39,507 bases of DNA from CAYXWM01 sp964468805 (GCA_964468805.1 CAYXWM010000021.1:1-39507), one strand, 5' to 3'. Counted from the first letter of the stretch, positions 25,330 through 34,060 are shown. Notes: generated by a model from the letters alone, not told the origin. Made by a program: numbers and translations.

Positions 25330-27015
25330 TTAAGAACTTAAATTGCTGTACAACTCGTCCACGGTCAATTCCGTAACAGCACCTTTGTCGCTTAAACTTA
25401 CGGCTTGTACTTTCAGCATATTGTCCTGACCCAGATTAAAAATAACTTTAACCTTTTCTTCGCCCTTTAGTCCTTGGGGTATACCACGCAAAGTTGTGCC
25501 GGCAAGTCGCTTCATACCCTCTTGATTTACAAACGTTAAATCGGAACTTCCGGGTACGGTGTTTTCGTATACGATTATTGCCATGCAGGAAACGTTGTCA
25601 TGATTGGTCATAAGCGGTTCGCCGGCTTCAACGGTCAGCCCTTCTTTGGGAATGTCCAAACCGGCAGGGACTATTTCCATAAAACGTCTGCCTGCGATTT
25701 CCAGTCCAAGAGGATGTATGGTTTTTTCATGAACAACAGGACCTTTTACCGTAGGCATCATTATCATGTTGCAATAATAAGCGGCACCTTGGGATATACT
25801 TAAAGCCGGGCTGATACGTGCCTTATGGGGTTGTATTCCGTATCGGTGGGCGATAAGCTCGCTGATGGGATTCAAAGAGGAGCTTCCGCCTACCAAGAAA
25901 ATTTCGTCAATGTTTTCTTTGGTTATACCGGCGGCTTCTATGCATCTGTCTATGCAATTAAAGGTTATATCCAAAATTTCAAGGAGATTTTTACCCTTAA
26001 ATTTTTCGAATGTTTTTGGGCTGTCATTTAGTTGGTTTACCCGTTTATGATTAATAAAATCTTCACGAGTCAATTCCATGTTGATATTTACTATTTTCGG
26101 TTCTTGAATAAAGGGAGCCAGGGTAATCTTGGTGCATTTGGCTTGGGAAAGACGTTCTTTTGCTTGGTTTGCCACTTGGGCAAGGCGTACTTGAGCTACT
26201 TTTTTATGACGTTTGGATACGCCGTCGTCTGCGTTTTCGTCAAATAAGTCTATTGTATTATCGGTAAGTTTTTTAAATTCTTCGTATATAATATCTGTAA
26301 CCTGCTTGTCTATGTCGTTTCCGCCGAGGTTATTGTCTCCGTAAGTACTGAGTATAGAAATTTGCGGTTCACCGCCGTCAGATTTTATACCCAAGATACA
26401 GGCATCAAATGTACCGCCGCCAAAGTCATAGACCAAGACGGTTTTATCTCGGGTTTCGTTTACGGCATAACTTATTGCCGCAGCAGCAGGCTCCAGACGC
26501 AAGTAAACGTTATCCTCATCAAAACCGGCTAGAATAGCCGCCTGTTTGGTGCACTTCTTCTGTTTGTCCGTGGAATTGGCGGGAACAGTAATTACGCAGC
26601 CCGAAAACTCACCGGCGATATTTAATTCCTCTTGTACATATTCATCGGCTTTTTGTTTTAAATACGCCAAAATTTCTCCGGCGATTTGTTCCGGAGTGAA
26701 TAAATATTCTTTGTTATCAACGACTATTTTCAGCTTATCAACCTCACCGAAACAACGCTTAACAGAAAGCACAGTGCTTTCCGGAAAGATAACGGCGGCT
26801 TCTTTAGCTTGTAAGCCGAAGATTCTTGTTAGTTTGTTTTCATCGTCGGGGTCTGTTTCAAATTGAACGGCAGTGGGAAAAATGTTACTGCCGTCTATGG
26901 GTATGGTTATGGCTTCGCCGCCGGTGAAGTTAAAAACACTTACAACGCAGTTGGTTGTGCCAAAGTCTATGCCCAAAAAAAGTCCTTTTTCCAAATCCAT
27001 TCCTAAAGTTCCCAT
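25330..27015 (-). CDS. Hsp70 family protein (DnaK-like ATPase)
   Basis: This 561-residue Hsp70-type protein has LGIDFGTTNCVVSVF (14-28), LSVKRCFG with the catalytic lysine K86, VYDFGGGTFDACIL (195-208), NLGGNDIDK (229-237) and IFLVGGSSSLNPI (372-384). A beta substrate-binding region follows (about 430-545: THPLGLEI-like motif IHPLGLEIAG, IPKEGLTVEAGE, GIPQG). It lacks the C-terminal lid and the acidic tail of DnaK. The ATG at 27015 is preferred because GGAGG lies five bases upstream; the longer frame to 27078 has no ribosome-binding site. Of the four Hsp70 proteins encoded here it is the closest to canonical DnaK in its motifs. It lies directly before the GrpE-domain gene. Confidence 0.92.
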   Translation of the reverse strand: MGTLGMDLEKGLFLGIDFGTTNCVVSVFNFTGGEAITIPIDGSNIFPTAVQFETDPDDENKLTRIFGLQAKEAAVIFPESTVLSVKRCFGEVDKLKIVVDNKEYLFTPEQIAGEILAYLKQKADEYVQEELNIAGEFSGCVITVPANSTDKQKKCTKQAAILAGFDEDNVYLRLEPAAAAISYAVNETRDKTVLVYDFGGGTFDACILGIKSDGGEPQISILSTYGDNNLGGNDIDKQVTDIIYEEFKKLTDNTIDLFDENADDGVSKRHKKVAQVRLAQVANQAKERLSQAKCTKITLAPFIQEPKIVNINMELTREDFINHKRVNQLNDSPKTFEKFKGKNLLEILDITFNCIDRCIEAAGITKENIDEIFLVGGSSSLNPISELIAHRYGIQPHKARISPALSISQGAAYYCNMIMMPTVKGPVVHEKTIHPLGLEIAGRRFMEIVPAGLDIPKEGLTVEAGEPLMTNHDNVSCMAIIVYENTVPGSSDLTFVNQEGMKRLAGTTLRGIPQGLKGEEKVKVIFNLGQDNMLKVQAVSLSDKGAVTELTVDELYSNLSS

Positions 27016-27089
27016 ATATTCCTCCTGTTGTATTTTAAACAACTTCTGTGTATATAAAAAACAGAACCTTGAATACATTGATTATAATT

Positions 27090-29723
27090 TTATAACAAAA
27101 CTCCGCCGGGTTCCGGTTTTTCTTTTAAAAGGTCGTCCAGTTCTTCCTCGGCTCGGTCATAATTTAAGATTTGTTGATAGATATTTGCGTTGTTGATTTT
27201 ATGGTATTCTTCCTCGGCTTTTCTGACAGAGCCTTTTGTATTTTTGACGGTCTGTATTTCTGTTTTCCTATTATCTTCAGAGAAAAAGTAGGAAATTTCA
27301 TCGGCATAGAAACATTCCGCTTGTGCCAGGTATATGCCGAAACCAAAGTATTTCATATACTTTTTGCCGGAGTGGTTGCTTTTGCCTTTTATATTATAAT
27401 GAAGGAAAACGTCTTTGTTTGGTAAGTTTCTGTAAATAAAGGGTTGAAAACGTTGAGTATAGGGGTCGGAAATTTTTTTGAACGCCGGGAAATAAAAGCC
27501 CTTTTCTTTTACAAGATTGAGAGTATATTCGGTTATTTCTTGGGATATGTCTGTTTTAATATTGTTGGTTAAATAATAAACGCTTAATGCATATGCCGTA
27601 AGGCTGTTTTTATACCGGGAAAACATTTCTTCCAGTACGGATAAGGCTCCCGGAGTTAAAGGGGTATTGTTTACCGTTATTTCATATATTAAATAATAAG
27701 CAAATTGACCTACTATTTCATCATCCGGATAGTATTCATTAATTTTTTCAAAGAGAAGTTGGCTGTATTCGTCCGGTTTGTGAAGGCGTATGCTGTTGCT
27801 TAAAATATTCCTGTCGATTTGGTAATCAGGCTCAAAGATTTGGTCCAAGGTCATGCTAAGCAACTGCCAATCTCTTTGGCTTCCTTGATAATACTTGATT
27901 ACGGTACTTACAAATCTTCTGTCGTACATTGATTTTAGAAGCAATTCATAGGCTCTGTCAGCCAAAAGCGGCTGAAAATGATCGTGTAAGCAAAGTCGTC
28001 GGACGCATTGATAAAGCAAATTGTCGGAGATAAATTCAGTTTTATTGTTGATAATATTTACGGCAGAGCGAAATTCCTCGGCTTCCATATAGGATTCAAG
28101 CATATGTTCGGTATAACTGTGGTTCAGATTGTTGTCGTCTGCCAAGCTGAAATATTCCAAAGCCGATTTGTGCTGACCTTGTATATACAAAATATTGCCC
28201 AAGGCAAGGTAGAGTTTGGTTTTGAAGTTCCGAGATATATTGGGCAACAGCAAGGCTTGTTTAAAATATTCTACCGCCCTGTCTCCGGAGCTTTGCTCGG
28301 AAAGTAATTCATTGACAATCGCTATAGTTAAATCCTTGTTTTCATTTTCAAGTTCAAGTAGGCGAATATATAGATTTATACCTTGTTGCTCCACGAGTTT
28401 TTTAAAGCAGAGCTTTTCTTTTATAATCATTCCGTTTTCTTCCAAACGGCATACATATTTTAAGGGATAGGTTATGGATTTTATTTTTAAAGGGTTGCCT
28501 TTATATTCATATTTTTGGATGCTGTGGGTTTCTTCTTCGATTATCCAAATATTCATGTTTTTGTTGCTTGCGGGTCTTATTTCATAGGATAAAACATCGT
28601 TTTTAAGATATGTTAAGGCTTTAAAATACTGCTCTTTTGTAATTTCTTTTTTTGCTTTCTCTGTTAAATATTTATAAATACTGTTTACATATCGCCCTGT
28701 GCGGTTGTTTTGCAGGGCTTCTGTTCCCAATTTAATAATTTCTTCTTTTTTTTCTCTGATAAATTCTTTGTTTTTTTTATTTATAAGGAGAAGATGATAG
28801 GCGTAGAGTTTTAATTCTTCTTCGATTTCGTCATGTTCAAGGGTCTTTTTTATGCTGTAACGGCTGACTTTTTCCAGCCCGTTCATAAAGGCTCCCATAA
28901 GTAAATATCTGTGCAAACCTTCTATCGAAAGCTGTCTTTGCTCCAATTCCAAGCAGAAAGAGTAGGAGCGGTATGAATAATCCCCGGAAGAAATAATTCC
29001 TTCACAAATATTTTGAAGCAACCAACTCCAAGGATAGGCTCTGTACAGTTGATATGTTAATCCTGAGCGTTCAAATTCGTCGGAAAGCAAAGAATAGCGA
29101 TGCCTCAAGGCGGCCGGTTCCAAATTCACTTTATGAGCCAGTCCCCATTTTAAATATACCCGGAACAAGGGCAGACGATGGCTTATATCCACTACTTTTT
29201 CAAAGAAATCCTTTAGACAACCGTAAAACAAAACCGAACGGCAACCTAATTGGTAAGCAAGCATAAAATGTGTTCCGGCTTCTTTAAGGTGCAAACTTTG
29301 AAGCCTTAAAGCACCGTAATATAAGTGATAAAGGTAGCAATCATCGGTTTCTGTCAATTCCAAAAGGGCTTTGGCGTGCTTTTCGTAGTTACGTAAGTTC
29401 TTTCGCCTTATTTCGGTTAATCCCAATAAAAAAGTAAGGGTTGCGTAAACCTTGTGACGGGTATTTTTAAAGTAAGTTCTGCCTGCGGCTAGATTTTCCG
29501 ACTTGCTTGCGGCAAGTTTGGTTTGGTTGTTTTCCATAAGCAGAAAAATTCTGCATAAATCCGTCTCCACCTTTTTTTCTTGGGACGAAGCCAAAGTTTT
29601 TAAGGAACGATCAAGAAAACCGGGATCCTCAGTGAAGACATAACGCTGCCAATCACGCAAGGCAGACGCCAATATTCTGTTTGAACTTAATTCATTTTCT
29701 CGAATATGGATATTTTCAACCAT
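27090..29723 (-). CDS. Large TPR-like helical protein, possibly the C-terminal half of a DUF5717-type protein
   Basis: This 877-residue protein is almost entirely alpha-helical. Clear TPR-like units occur near 480-560 (AVEYFKQALLLPN, KLYLALGNILYIQGQHKSAL, EYFSLADDNNLNHSYTEHML), and weaker repeats fill the first 400 residues. The end, with ALSVYYLTNNIKTDISQEIT and KDVFLHYNIKGK, resembles the C-terminal region I remember for DUF5717 proteins of Firmicutes, which are encoded near Hsp70 genes; this is recall and not a search result. It begins three bases after the stop of the upstream gene, with GGGAG seven bases before the ATG, so the two are translationally coupled and may be two halves of one protein. 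A 74-base gap separates it from the Hsp70 that follows. Confidence 0.65.
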   Translation of the reverse strand: MVENIHIRENELSSNRILASALRDWQRYVFTEDPGFLDRSLKTLASSQEKKVETDLCRIFLLMENNQTKLAASKSENLAAGRTYFKNTRHKVYATLTFLLGLTEIRRKNLRNYEKHAKALLELTETDDCYLYHLYYGALRLQSLHLKEAGTHFMLAYQLGCRSVLFYGCLKDFFEKVVDISHRLPLFRVYLKWGLAHKVNLEPAALRHRYSLLSDEFERSGLTYQLYRAYPWSWLLQNICEGIISSGDYSYRSYSFCLELEQRQLSIEGLHRYLLMGAFMNGLEKVSRYSIKKTLEHDEIEEELKLYAYHLLLINKKNKEFIREKKEEIIKLGTEALQNNRTGRYVNSIYKYLTEKAKKEITKEQYFKALTYLKNDVLSYEIRPASNKNMNIWIIEEETHSIQKYEYKGNPLKIKSITYPLKYVCRLEENGMIIKEKLCFKKLVEQQGINLYIRLLELENENKDLTIAIVNELLSEQSSGDRAVEYFKQALLLPNISRNFKTKLYLALGNILYIQGQHKSALEYFSLADDNNLNHSYTEHMLESYMEAEEFRSAVNIINNKTEFISDNLLYQCVRRLCLHDHFQPLLADRAYELLLKSMYDRRFVSTVIKYYQGSQRDWQLLSMTLDQIFEPDYQIDRNILSNSIRLHKPDEYSQLLFEKINEYYPDDEIVGQFAYYLIYEITVNNTPLTPGALSVLEEMFSRYKNSLTAYALSVYYLTNNIKTDISQEITEYTLNLVKEKGFYFPAFKKISDPYTQRFQPFIYRNLPNKDVFLHYNIKGKSNHSGKKYMKYFGFGIYLAQAECFYADEISYFFSEDNRKTEIQTVKNTKGSVRKAEEEYHKINNANIYQQILNYDRAEEELDDLLKEKPEPGGVLL

Positions 29724-29726
29724 AAC

Positions 29727-30866
29727 TTACTCCCGCACGGTCAAGGTTATTTTTTTTTCGAAATTTCCTGCTCTAACCGTTATATCCGTCATTAAAACCG
29801 GACGTTTTACTAACATGAATTGCCCTAAATTAAAATATTTTATCCTGAAAGGGATTTCAGCATAAATATCTGTCAGATATTTTCGCTGTTCGAATTTTAC
29901 GAAACCGTCTTTAGCTATGACTTCTATGACTACTCCGGACCGGTTTTTGTTGGATACGGTTAGGTAGCCCTCGTCGTCGTAGGTAAAGACCTCTTTGGAA
30001 ACTTTCACTTCCAAGGCAGGTTTGCGAATAGCAATGATTCTCACGGAAACATCCTTGCCTATTTGTAAATTTCCTGCGGCGAATCTTTTGATTTGGTCGG
30101 TTTCAATAAAGTATTTGATTTTTGCCTTGTTATAGGCATCAAACTTTTGGGATGTAAGGGAAGATATTGGAGTGGACAGCCAGGGGGCATGAGTTATAAT
30201 TGGCTCATCTATATATCCCGGTTGGTTTACGGATATTTCCGCTTCTCCGCTTATGACCTTATTTTCCCAACAATTTAGGTCGTGGATTATTTCTTTCTTT
30301 TCGGTGCTTAGTTTTACGGGCTTTTTTTGGAGATTCAGAAGCAGAAAGTTTTCCAAGGCACGTTCTTTGTTTTTATCCTTAATTAAATCATCGTAAATTT
30401 CTGTGTACCTAAAATTCAGATTTTGCAGCCACATTCTGAAATTCTCTCGGCAAAATAAATCCCCGGCTGATTGTGAGTTGCCTTGAGCATATCTTGCAAA
30501 GTCTGCAAAACTCCAAAGAAAATTCCCATGGGGCGTTTCCAATGAGGGAGAAATTTTTCTGATGGTTACCGGGATGATTTTTTCGCCGCCGTTGGATGAA
30601 ATAATTATTTCCGTATTGGTGAGACGGCTTATATTTGAAGGATTTATGGTATAACTTGCTTTTACTGTATTTGAGTTAAATTGAGACGGTGTAATTTGAA
30701 GGAATTGTTTGTTTGCGAAAATGTTTCCCGAAAGCATACCTCCGCCTTCGTTTGATATATTGATATAACCGGTGTAGACATTGTTGGTTTTGACCGACAA
30801 CGATTCTACATCGGTTTTCAATTTGGGTTGGGGGTATTCCAAATCCTCTATAGCTATTAAATCCAT
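29727..30866 (-). CDS. Beta-rich protein, possibly the N-terminal half of a DUF5717-type protein
   Basis: The product is 379 residues with no signal peptide. Residues 12-105 look like an Ig-like or HSP20-like beta domain (LKTDVESLSVKTNNVYTGYI, GGGMLSGNIFANKQFLQITP, IISSNGGEKIIPVTI). A helical linker contains FLWSFADFARYAQGNSQSAG, and two or more further beta domains reach the end. The helical segment resembles the conserved core of the DUF5717 N-terminal region as I recall it. In many genomes this part and a TPR-rich part are one polypeptide; here the second half would be the 877-residue protein encoded three bases downstream. The ribosome-binding site is weak. It follows larE after 43 bases. 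Confidence 0.6.
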   Translation of the reverse strand: MDLIAIEDLEYPQPKLKTDVESLSVKTNNVYTGYINISNEGGGMLSGNIFANKQFLQITPSQFNSNTVKASYTINPSNISRLTNTEIIISSNGGEKIIPVTIRKISPSLETPHGNFLWSFADFARYAQGNSQSAGDLFCRENFRMWLQNLNFRYTEIYDDLIKDKNKERALENFLLLNLQKKPVKLSTEKKEIIHDLNCWENKVISGEAEISVNQPGYIDEPIITHAPWLSTPISSLTSQKFDAYNKAKIKYFIETDQIKRFAAGNLQIGKDVSVRIIAIRKPALEVKVSKEVFTYDDEGYLTVSNKNRSGVVIEVIAKDGFVKFEQRKYLTDIYAEIPFRIKYFNLGQFMLVKRPVLMTDITVRAGNFEKKITLTVRE

Positions 30867-30909
30867 AGTCTACACCGTTCCCTGTAAAAAAATAGATTGG
30901 CTTTTGGGA

Positions 30910-31707
30910 TTACTTTTTGACTATCATACTTCCGGTTCTGTATCCCATTAAGTCTAAGGTTATGAAGTTGTAACCCAGGTCTTTCAGATATGAATTGATT
31001 TTGTCTCTTGTGTTCTTTTCCAAAAGTCTATGGAAATCGGATTCAGGGATTTCTATTCTGGCTATGTTTCCGTGGTCTCTTAAACGCACTTGGTTAAAAC
31101 CGCTTTCCATCAAGAATTGTTCAGCTTTTTCCACTCGTTGTAAATCTTCACGGGTAAGCGGATTGTCATAGGGAAAACGGGTTGCCAAACAAGCCAAGGG
31201 CGGTTTTTTCCATGTGGGCAAGTCTAATTCTTTTGACAGCAGGCTGATTTCCGCCTTTGTCAGCCCGGCTTCTTTTAGAGGGCTTTTGATTTTCAGTTCT
31301 TCCAAAGCCGCCTTTCCGGGACGAAAGTCTTTGTCGTCGTCAGCGTTTGAACCTTCGATAATAACTCTGTCCTGAGCTATTTCAACAAGATTTTGAAATA
31401 TTGCTTTTTTGCAAATATAGCAACGATTTATAGGATTGTTTCTTAATTCTTCTATCTCAAATGGGTCAAAATCTACCACTTTATGATTAATTTTGTTGTC
31501 AACGGTAAACTCCACTGCCGACGCCAGTTCCTTACAGGGATTAAAAGGAGAGTTTACGGTTACAGCCAAAACATCCGAACCGGGTATATCACATGCCGCC
31601 TTTAATAAAAAAGTGGAGTCCAACCCTCCGGAAAAAGCAACGGCTGTTTTTTTGTAACTCTTTAAAATTTCTTTTAGTGCTTCATATTTTTGTCTTAACT
31701 CTGTCAT
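30910..31707 (-). CDS. larE: LarE-type ATP-dependent sacrificial sulfur transferase
   Basis: This 265-residue PP-loop ATPase has the pyrophosphate loop SGGLDS (26-31) and the LarE pattern EGSNADDDKDFRPG (118-131) and PPLACLATRFPY (169-180). LarE adenylates the carboxylate of a pyridinium dinucleotide and adds sulfur during assembly of the nickel-pincer cofactor of lactate racemase. Three cysteines are present: C96 and C99 in RCYICK, and C173. Known LarE proteins with three such cysteines use an iron-sulfur cluster, while those with only the C173 equivalent sacrifice that cysteine; by pattern this one is of the cluster type. larB, larC and larA are absent from the window. It is the first gene behind a strong promoter and is followed by the Hsp70 gene train on the same strand. 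Confidence 0.9.
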   Translation of the reverse strand: MTELRQKYEALKEILKSYKKTAVAFSGGLDSTFLLKAACDIPGSDVLAVTVNSPFNPCKELASAVEFTVDNKINHKVVDFDPFEIEELRNNPINRCYICKKAIFQNLVEIAQDRVIIEGSNADDDKDFRPGKAALEELKIKSPLKEAGLTKAEISLLSKELDLPTWKKPPLACLATRFPYDNPLTREDLQRVEKAEQFLMESGFNQVRLRDHGNIARIEIPESDFHRLLEKNTRDKINSYLKDLGYNFITLDLMGYRTGSMIVKK

Positions 31708-31858
31708 AGTTATATTCCTCTGCTGTTTAATAAAAATCTTTATGTATCGGATAATTTTGTTGAATGTAAGAAAAAAAGTTGTCTTAGCCCAAAACTCATA
31801 AATTTTTTTCTGTGAAAGGGTTAAATTTAAGGTTTGTTTTTAAGGTTTTGTTTAAGTA

Positions 31859-31887
31859 ATTGTAACCGGAATAACAGATTTTGTCAA
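31859..31887 (-). promoter_or_regulatory. Promoter of larE and probably of the whole Hsp70 gene train
   Basis: On the minus strand a perfect TTGACA (31882-31887) and TACAAT (31859-31864) are spaced by exactly 17 bases. The leader to larE would be about 145 bases and contains a short direct repeat (AACAAAACCTTAAA, ACAAACCTTAAA). No CIRCE inverted repeat and no CtsR-type box are visible, so classical heat-shock control is not supported. Confidence 0.8.
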
Positions 31888-32050
31888 CGATATGGACTAA
31901 GGTTAATAGGATATATTACCGATATTTAATCTCATTGTACGCTTAATAATCATCATTGTCCACAGCATTTTCCCGCCTTTATTAAAAGTCCCGAAAGTTA
32001 ACTTTTGACCGGAATCCGTATTAATTTAACCAAAGAAAGACCGGCTGTTG

Positions 32051-32187
32051 TACTTAATTGCATAGGAATAGTAACAAAAGCTATTCTTCGTAAACGTTTC
32101 GCTCTTGTGTTTTTTTATGAATAAAACACCGGTGGCTCACCACTACGAATATACGCCTTTGTTACTTCTTAACCAGTAATTAAGTAT
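32051..32187. repeat. MITE-like palindromic repeat, copy 2
   Basis: Same ends (TACTTAATTGCAT and AATTAAGTATA) and interior (AAAAGCTATTCTTCGTAAACG, CACCACTACGAATATACGCC) as copy 1 at 16241-16359, but with about 18 extra bases in the middle. It sits between the Hsp70 operon promoter and the truncated subtilase gene. Like copy 1 it is AT-rich at the ends and has no coding frame. Confidence 0.75.
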
Positions 32188-32245
32188 AAACCGGTCGGAC
32201 TTTACTCATTACAGACCCGAAATATAACTTGTAAGGAGTGGTACA

Positions 32246-32713
32246 GTGGAAGACCTATTGCTAATTGTGGAATGTACAATGAACGAAGAAAGAGAAAAAA
32301 AAATCAGCAGCGTTTGTTCCGTAAAATATCGTCTGCCGATTATAAATTCTTATGTGGTTTCCATTTCCGAGTCGGATGTTGAAAAACTCAGGGGCATCGA
32401 TGGCATAGAAGGTATTTACCAAAGCACCTTTATAACCGCCCAAATGAACTCCGCAAGAAAAATCGTATGTGCGGAAAAGGTTCAGAGTTTGGGATATTGC
32501 GGACGAGGAGTAAGCATAGCCGTGCTGGATACAGGGGTTTCTCCGGTCCCAGATCTGACCCAACCCAGAAATCGAATCGTTGCTTTTAAAGATATGGTCA
32601 ACGGTGTACCGGAGCCATATGACGATAACGGTCACGGGACCCATGTTACTGTATTGGAAACAATGCAAGACTTGTCCTTAAATTTTTTAAGTAATAATGT
32701 ATTAATACAATGA
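32246..32713 (+). pseudogene. Truncated S8 (subtilisin) peptidase
   Basis: The GTG start with AAGGAG upstream begins a subtilase. Residues 1-85 resemble an I9-type pro-region (YVVSISESDVEKLRGIDGIE). VSIAVLDTGVSPVPDL holds the catalytic aspartate of the S8 family, and DDNGHGTHV holds the catalytic histidine. The similarity stops right after this motif, near base 32648; the last 22 residues are unrelated, and the whole second half with the oxyanion asparagine and the catalytic serine is missing. It therefore cannot be an active protease. A serine-recombinase remnant lies just downstream at 32736-32800, so insertion or excision of mobile DNA probably cut the gene. Confidence 0.82.
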
Positions 32714-32735
32714 TAAATACCTTACTTAGAATAAC

Positions 32736-32800
32736 CGATGGATTCGAATGATTTGTTCGTTGTTTTCCCGGTTCTCACCCACTTCTATAAATAACCCCCA
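32736..32800 (-). pseudogene. C-terminal remnant of a serine recombinase, copy 1
   Basis: On the minus strand this reads FIEVGENRENNEQIIRIHRL before a stop codon. It resembles the DUF4368 tail of large serine recombinases, in which a VEVGKR-like strand is followed by basic strands ending near H-W-x-F. Only about 20 residues remain. A second remnant of the same tail is at 33936-34060, and both lie just before matching upstream DNA. Confidence 0.5.
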
Positions 32801-33020
32801 AAGATACAAAAATTATTTCAAGGGTATCATGAAATAAAATTAAGTAAAGCGTAATTTTTATTTATAAGCTTCTCTGTATTTTGCATAAAAAGCATACTGT
32901 AAATTTGTTGTACGCCTTAAAAAATCAAACAAAGAATTATAGAATGCTGAATTTTATGTGCTATAATGACAAAATAATAAGTTTTCTTTTGTAATAAAGT
33001 CAGTTTTCTGATTATCCCTA
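32801..33020 (+). repeat. Duplicated upstream/promoter region, copy 1
   Basis: From about 32830 to 33010 this matches 34080-34265 with many scattered differences. Shared blocks include GCATAAAA, AGTAAAG, TAGAAT with TATAAT, GACAA, ATAATAA, GGTAATAAAGT/TGTAATAAAGT and ATTATCC/AATATCC. Copy 1 lies before the first vanW-like gene and copy 2 before the lipoprotein gene. Confidence 0.65.
32940..32967 (+). promoter_or_regulatory. Candidate promoter of the first VanW gene
   Basis: TATAAT (32962-32967) is preceded by TAGAAT (32940-32945) at 16 bases. The same pair occurs before the lipoprotein gene (34174-34179 and 34197-34202, spacing 17). The -10 is perfect, and the -35 is poor but conserved in both copies. 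Confidence 0.5.
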
Positions 33021-33064
33021 AAACCAATAATATTCATCTCACCATAATCAATAAGGAGGGCATT

Positions 33065-33919
33065 TTGAAAAGACCACTTTCAAGTTATAATAAATTTTTA
33101 TATAAAGCTGTGGTATTTTATAGACGTTTATTAAGACACCTTCACCGGATAATTAATAGAAACAAGTATGCAGGAATGATTTCAAATGAAATTTTGCCAT
33201 ATAGAGTTTATAAACATCAATCTGTATTAATAAGAAAGCTTGGAGATGCGGATTTACAGCTTCAGCATAATAAAGTAACCAATATTAAGATTTCTATTAA
33301 AAAATTAAATGGGATACTGGTAAGACCGGGTGAAACATTTTCGTTTTTCTATCTCGTTGGATGCCCAATTAAATCTAAGGGATATTTAGATGGTATGATG
33401 CTGTCTAATGGTTGTGCAATAGCCGGTGTAGGTGGTGGTATCTGTCAAATTGCCAACCTGATACACTGGTTATGTTTGCACAGCCCGCTTACCATAACAG
33501 AAAGGCATCATCATAGTTTTGATCCTTTTCCCGACAGTGGACGCGTTGTACCCTTTGGGTGCGGTGCATCTTTGTTTTATAACTATATTGATTATCAGTT
33601 TAGAAACGATACGAATCATACTTTTCAACTTCTTTTTTGGTTGGACGATAAGTGTCTAAACGGTGATCTTCGCATAAGTGAGGAGTTGCCTTATAAATTT
33701 CACATTGAAGAAAGAGCGCATGAATTCATTGGGTTCGATAATCAGTATTACCGAAAAAATGAATTATGGAAGAAAAAAATTAAGAAAATAGGCGGTCAGT
33801 TGCAGGAAGAAAAATGTATTCAACGAAACTTTTCTATTGTAAAGTATTTACCCGATATATACAGACAGGTACAAAAAGAGGAGTTTGAGTCCATTCAGCA
33901 TTGGCAGAAAGAGCTTTAA
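33065..33919 (+). CDS. VanW family protein
   Basis: This 284-residue protein carries the VanW domain from about residue 55 to 225: NGILVRPGETFSFFYLVG (about 89-106), KGYLDGMMLSNG, AGVGGGICQIANLIHWLCLH, ERHHHSFDPFPDSGRVVPFG and FRNDTNHTFQL. VanW is an accessory protein of some vancomycin-resistance clusters with no proven enzymatic role. This short form lacks the usual signal peptide and extra domains. The start is TTG with a perfect AGGAGG five to six bases upstream. It is paralogous to the protein encoded at 37173-38012 and is flanked by recombinase remnants on both sides. No other van genes are present, so resistance is not implied. Confidence 0.88.
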   Translation: MKRPLSSYNKFLYKAVVFYRRLLRHLHRIINRNKYAGMISNEILPYRVYKHQSVLIRKLGDADLQLQHNKVTNIKISIKKLNGILVRPGETFSFFYLVGCPIKSKGYLDGMMLSNGCAIAGVGGGICQIANLIHWLCLHSPLTITERHHHSFDPFPDSGRVVPFGCGASLFYNYIDYQFRNDTNHTFQLLFWLDDKCLNGDLRISEELPYKFHIEERAHEFIGFDNQYYRKNELWKKKIKKIGGQLQEEKCIQRNFSIVKYLPDIYRQVQKEEFESIQHWQKEL

Positions 33920-33935
33920 GTACATTTTTAATTTT

Positions 33936-34060
33936 TTAATTCCGTTGTTTTCCCACTTCTATATAATCTACAAAATCGTTTACGGTTTCATGGGTTAATT
34001 TTTCAAAGTGAGCATATTCATTCAAGACTTTACCCATGTCTTTTAAGGCACTATTTTAGA
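33936..34060 (-). pseudogene. C-terminal remnant of a serine recombinase, copy 2
   Basis: On the minus strand about 38 residues are readable before a stop, including ALKDMGKVLNEYAHFEKL and THETVNDFVDYIEVGK. This matches the DUF4368 region of transposon-type large serine recombinases (L-N-E-Y-x-x-F-x-x-L-T...-V-N-x-F-V-x-x-I-x-V). The reading frame is closed by stops above 34060, and the catalytic domain is absent. It continues, with base 34080 onward, into the duplicated upstream DNA. Confidence 0.65.

Noticed and set aside
16860..31707. A J-domain co-chaperone hidden among the helical proteins of the cluster
   Set aside because: No HPD tripeptide in a J-domain context was found in the TPR, GrpE-like or DUF5717-like proteins.
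31708..31900. CIRCE or CtsR operator before the Hsp70 gene train
   Set aside because: Neither the TTAGCACTC...GAGTGCTAA inverted repeat nor tandem GGTCAAA boxes are present near the promoter.
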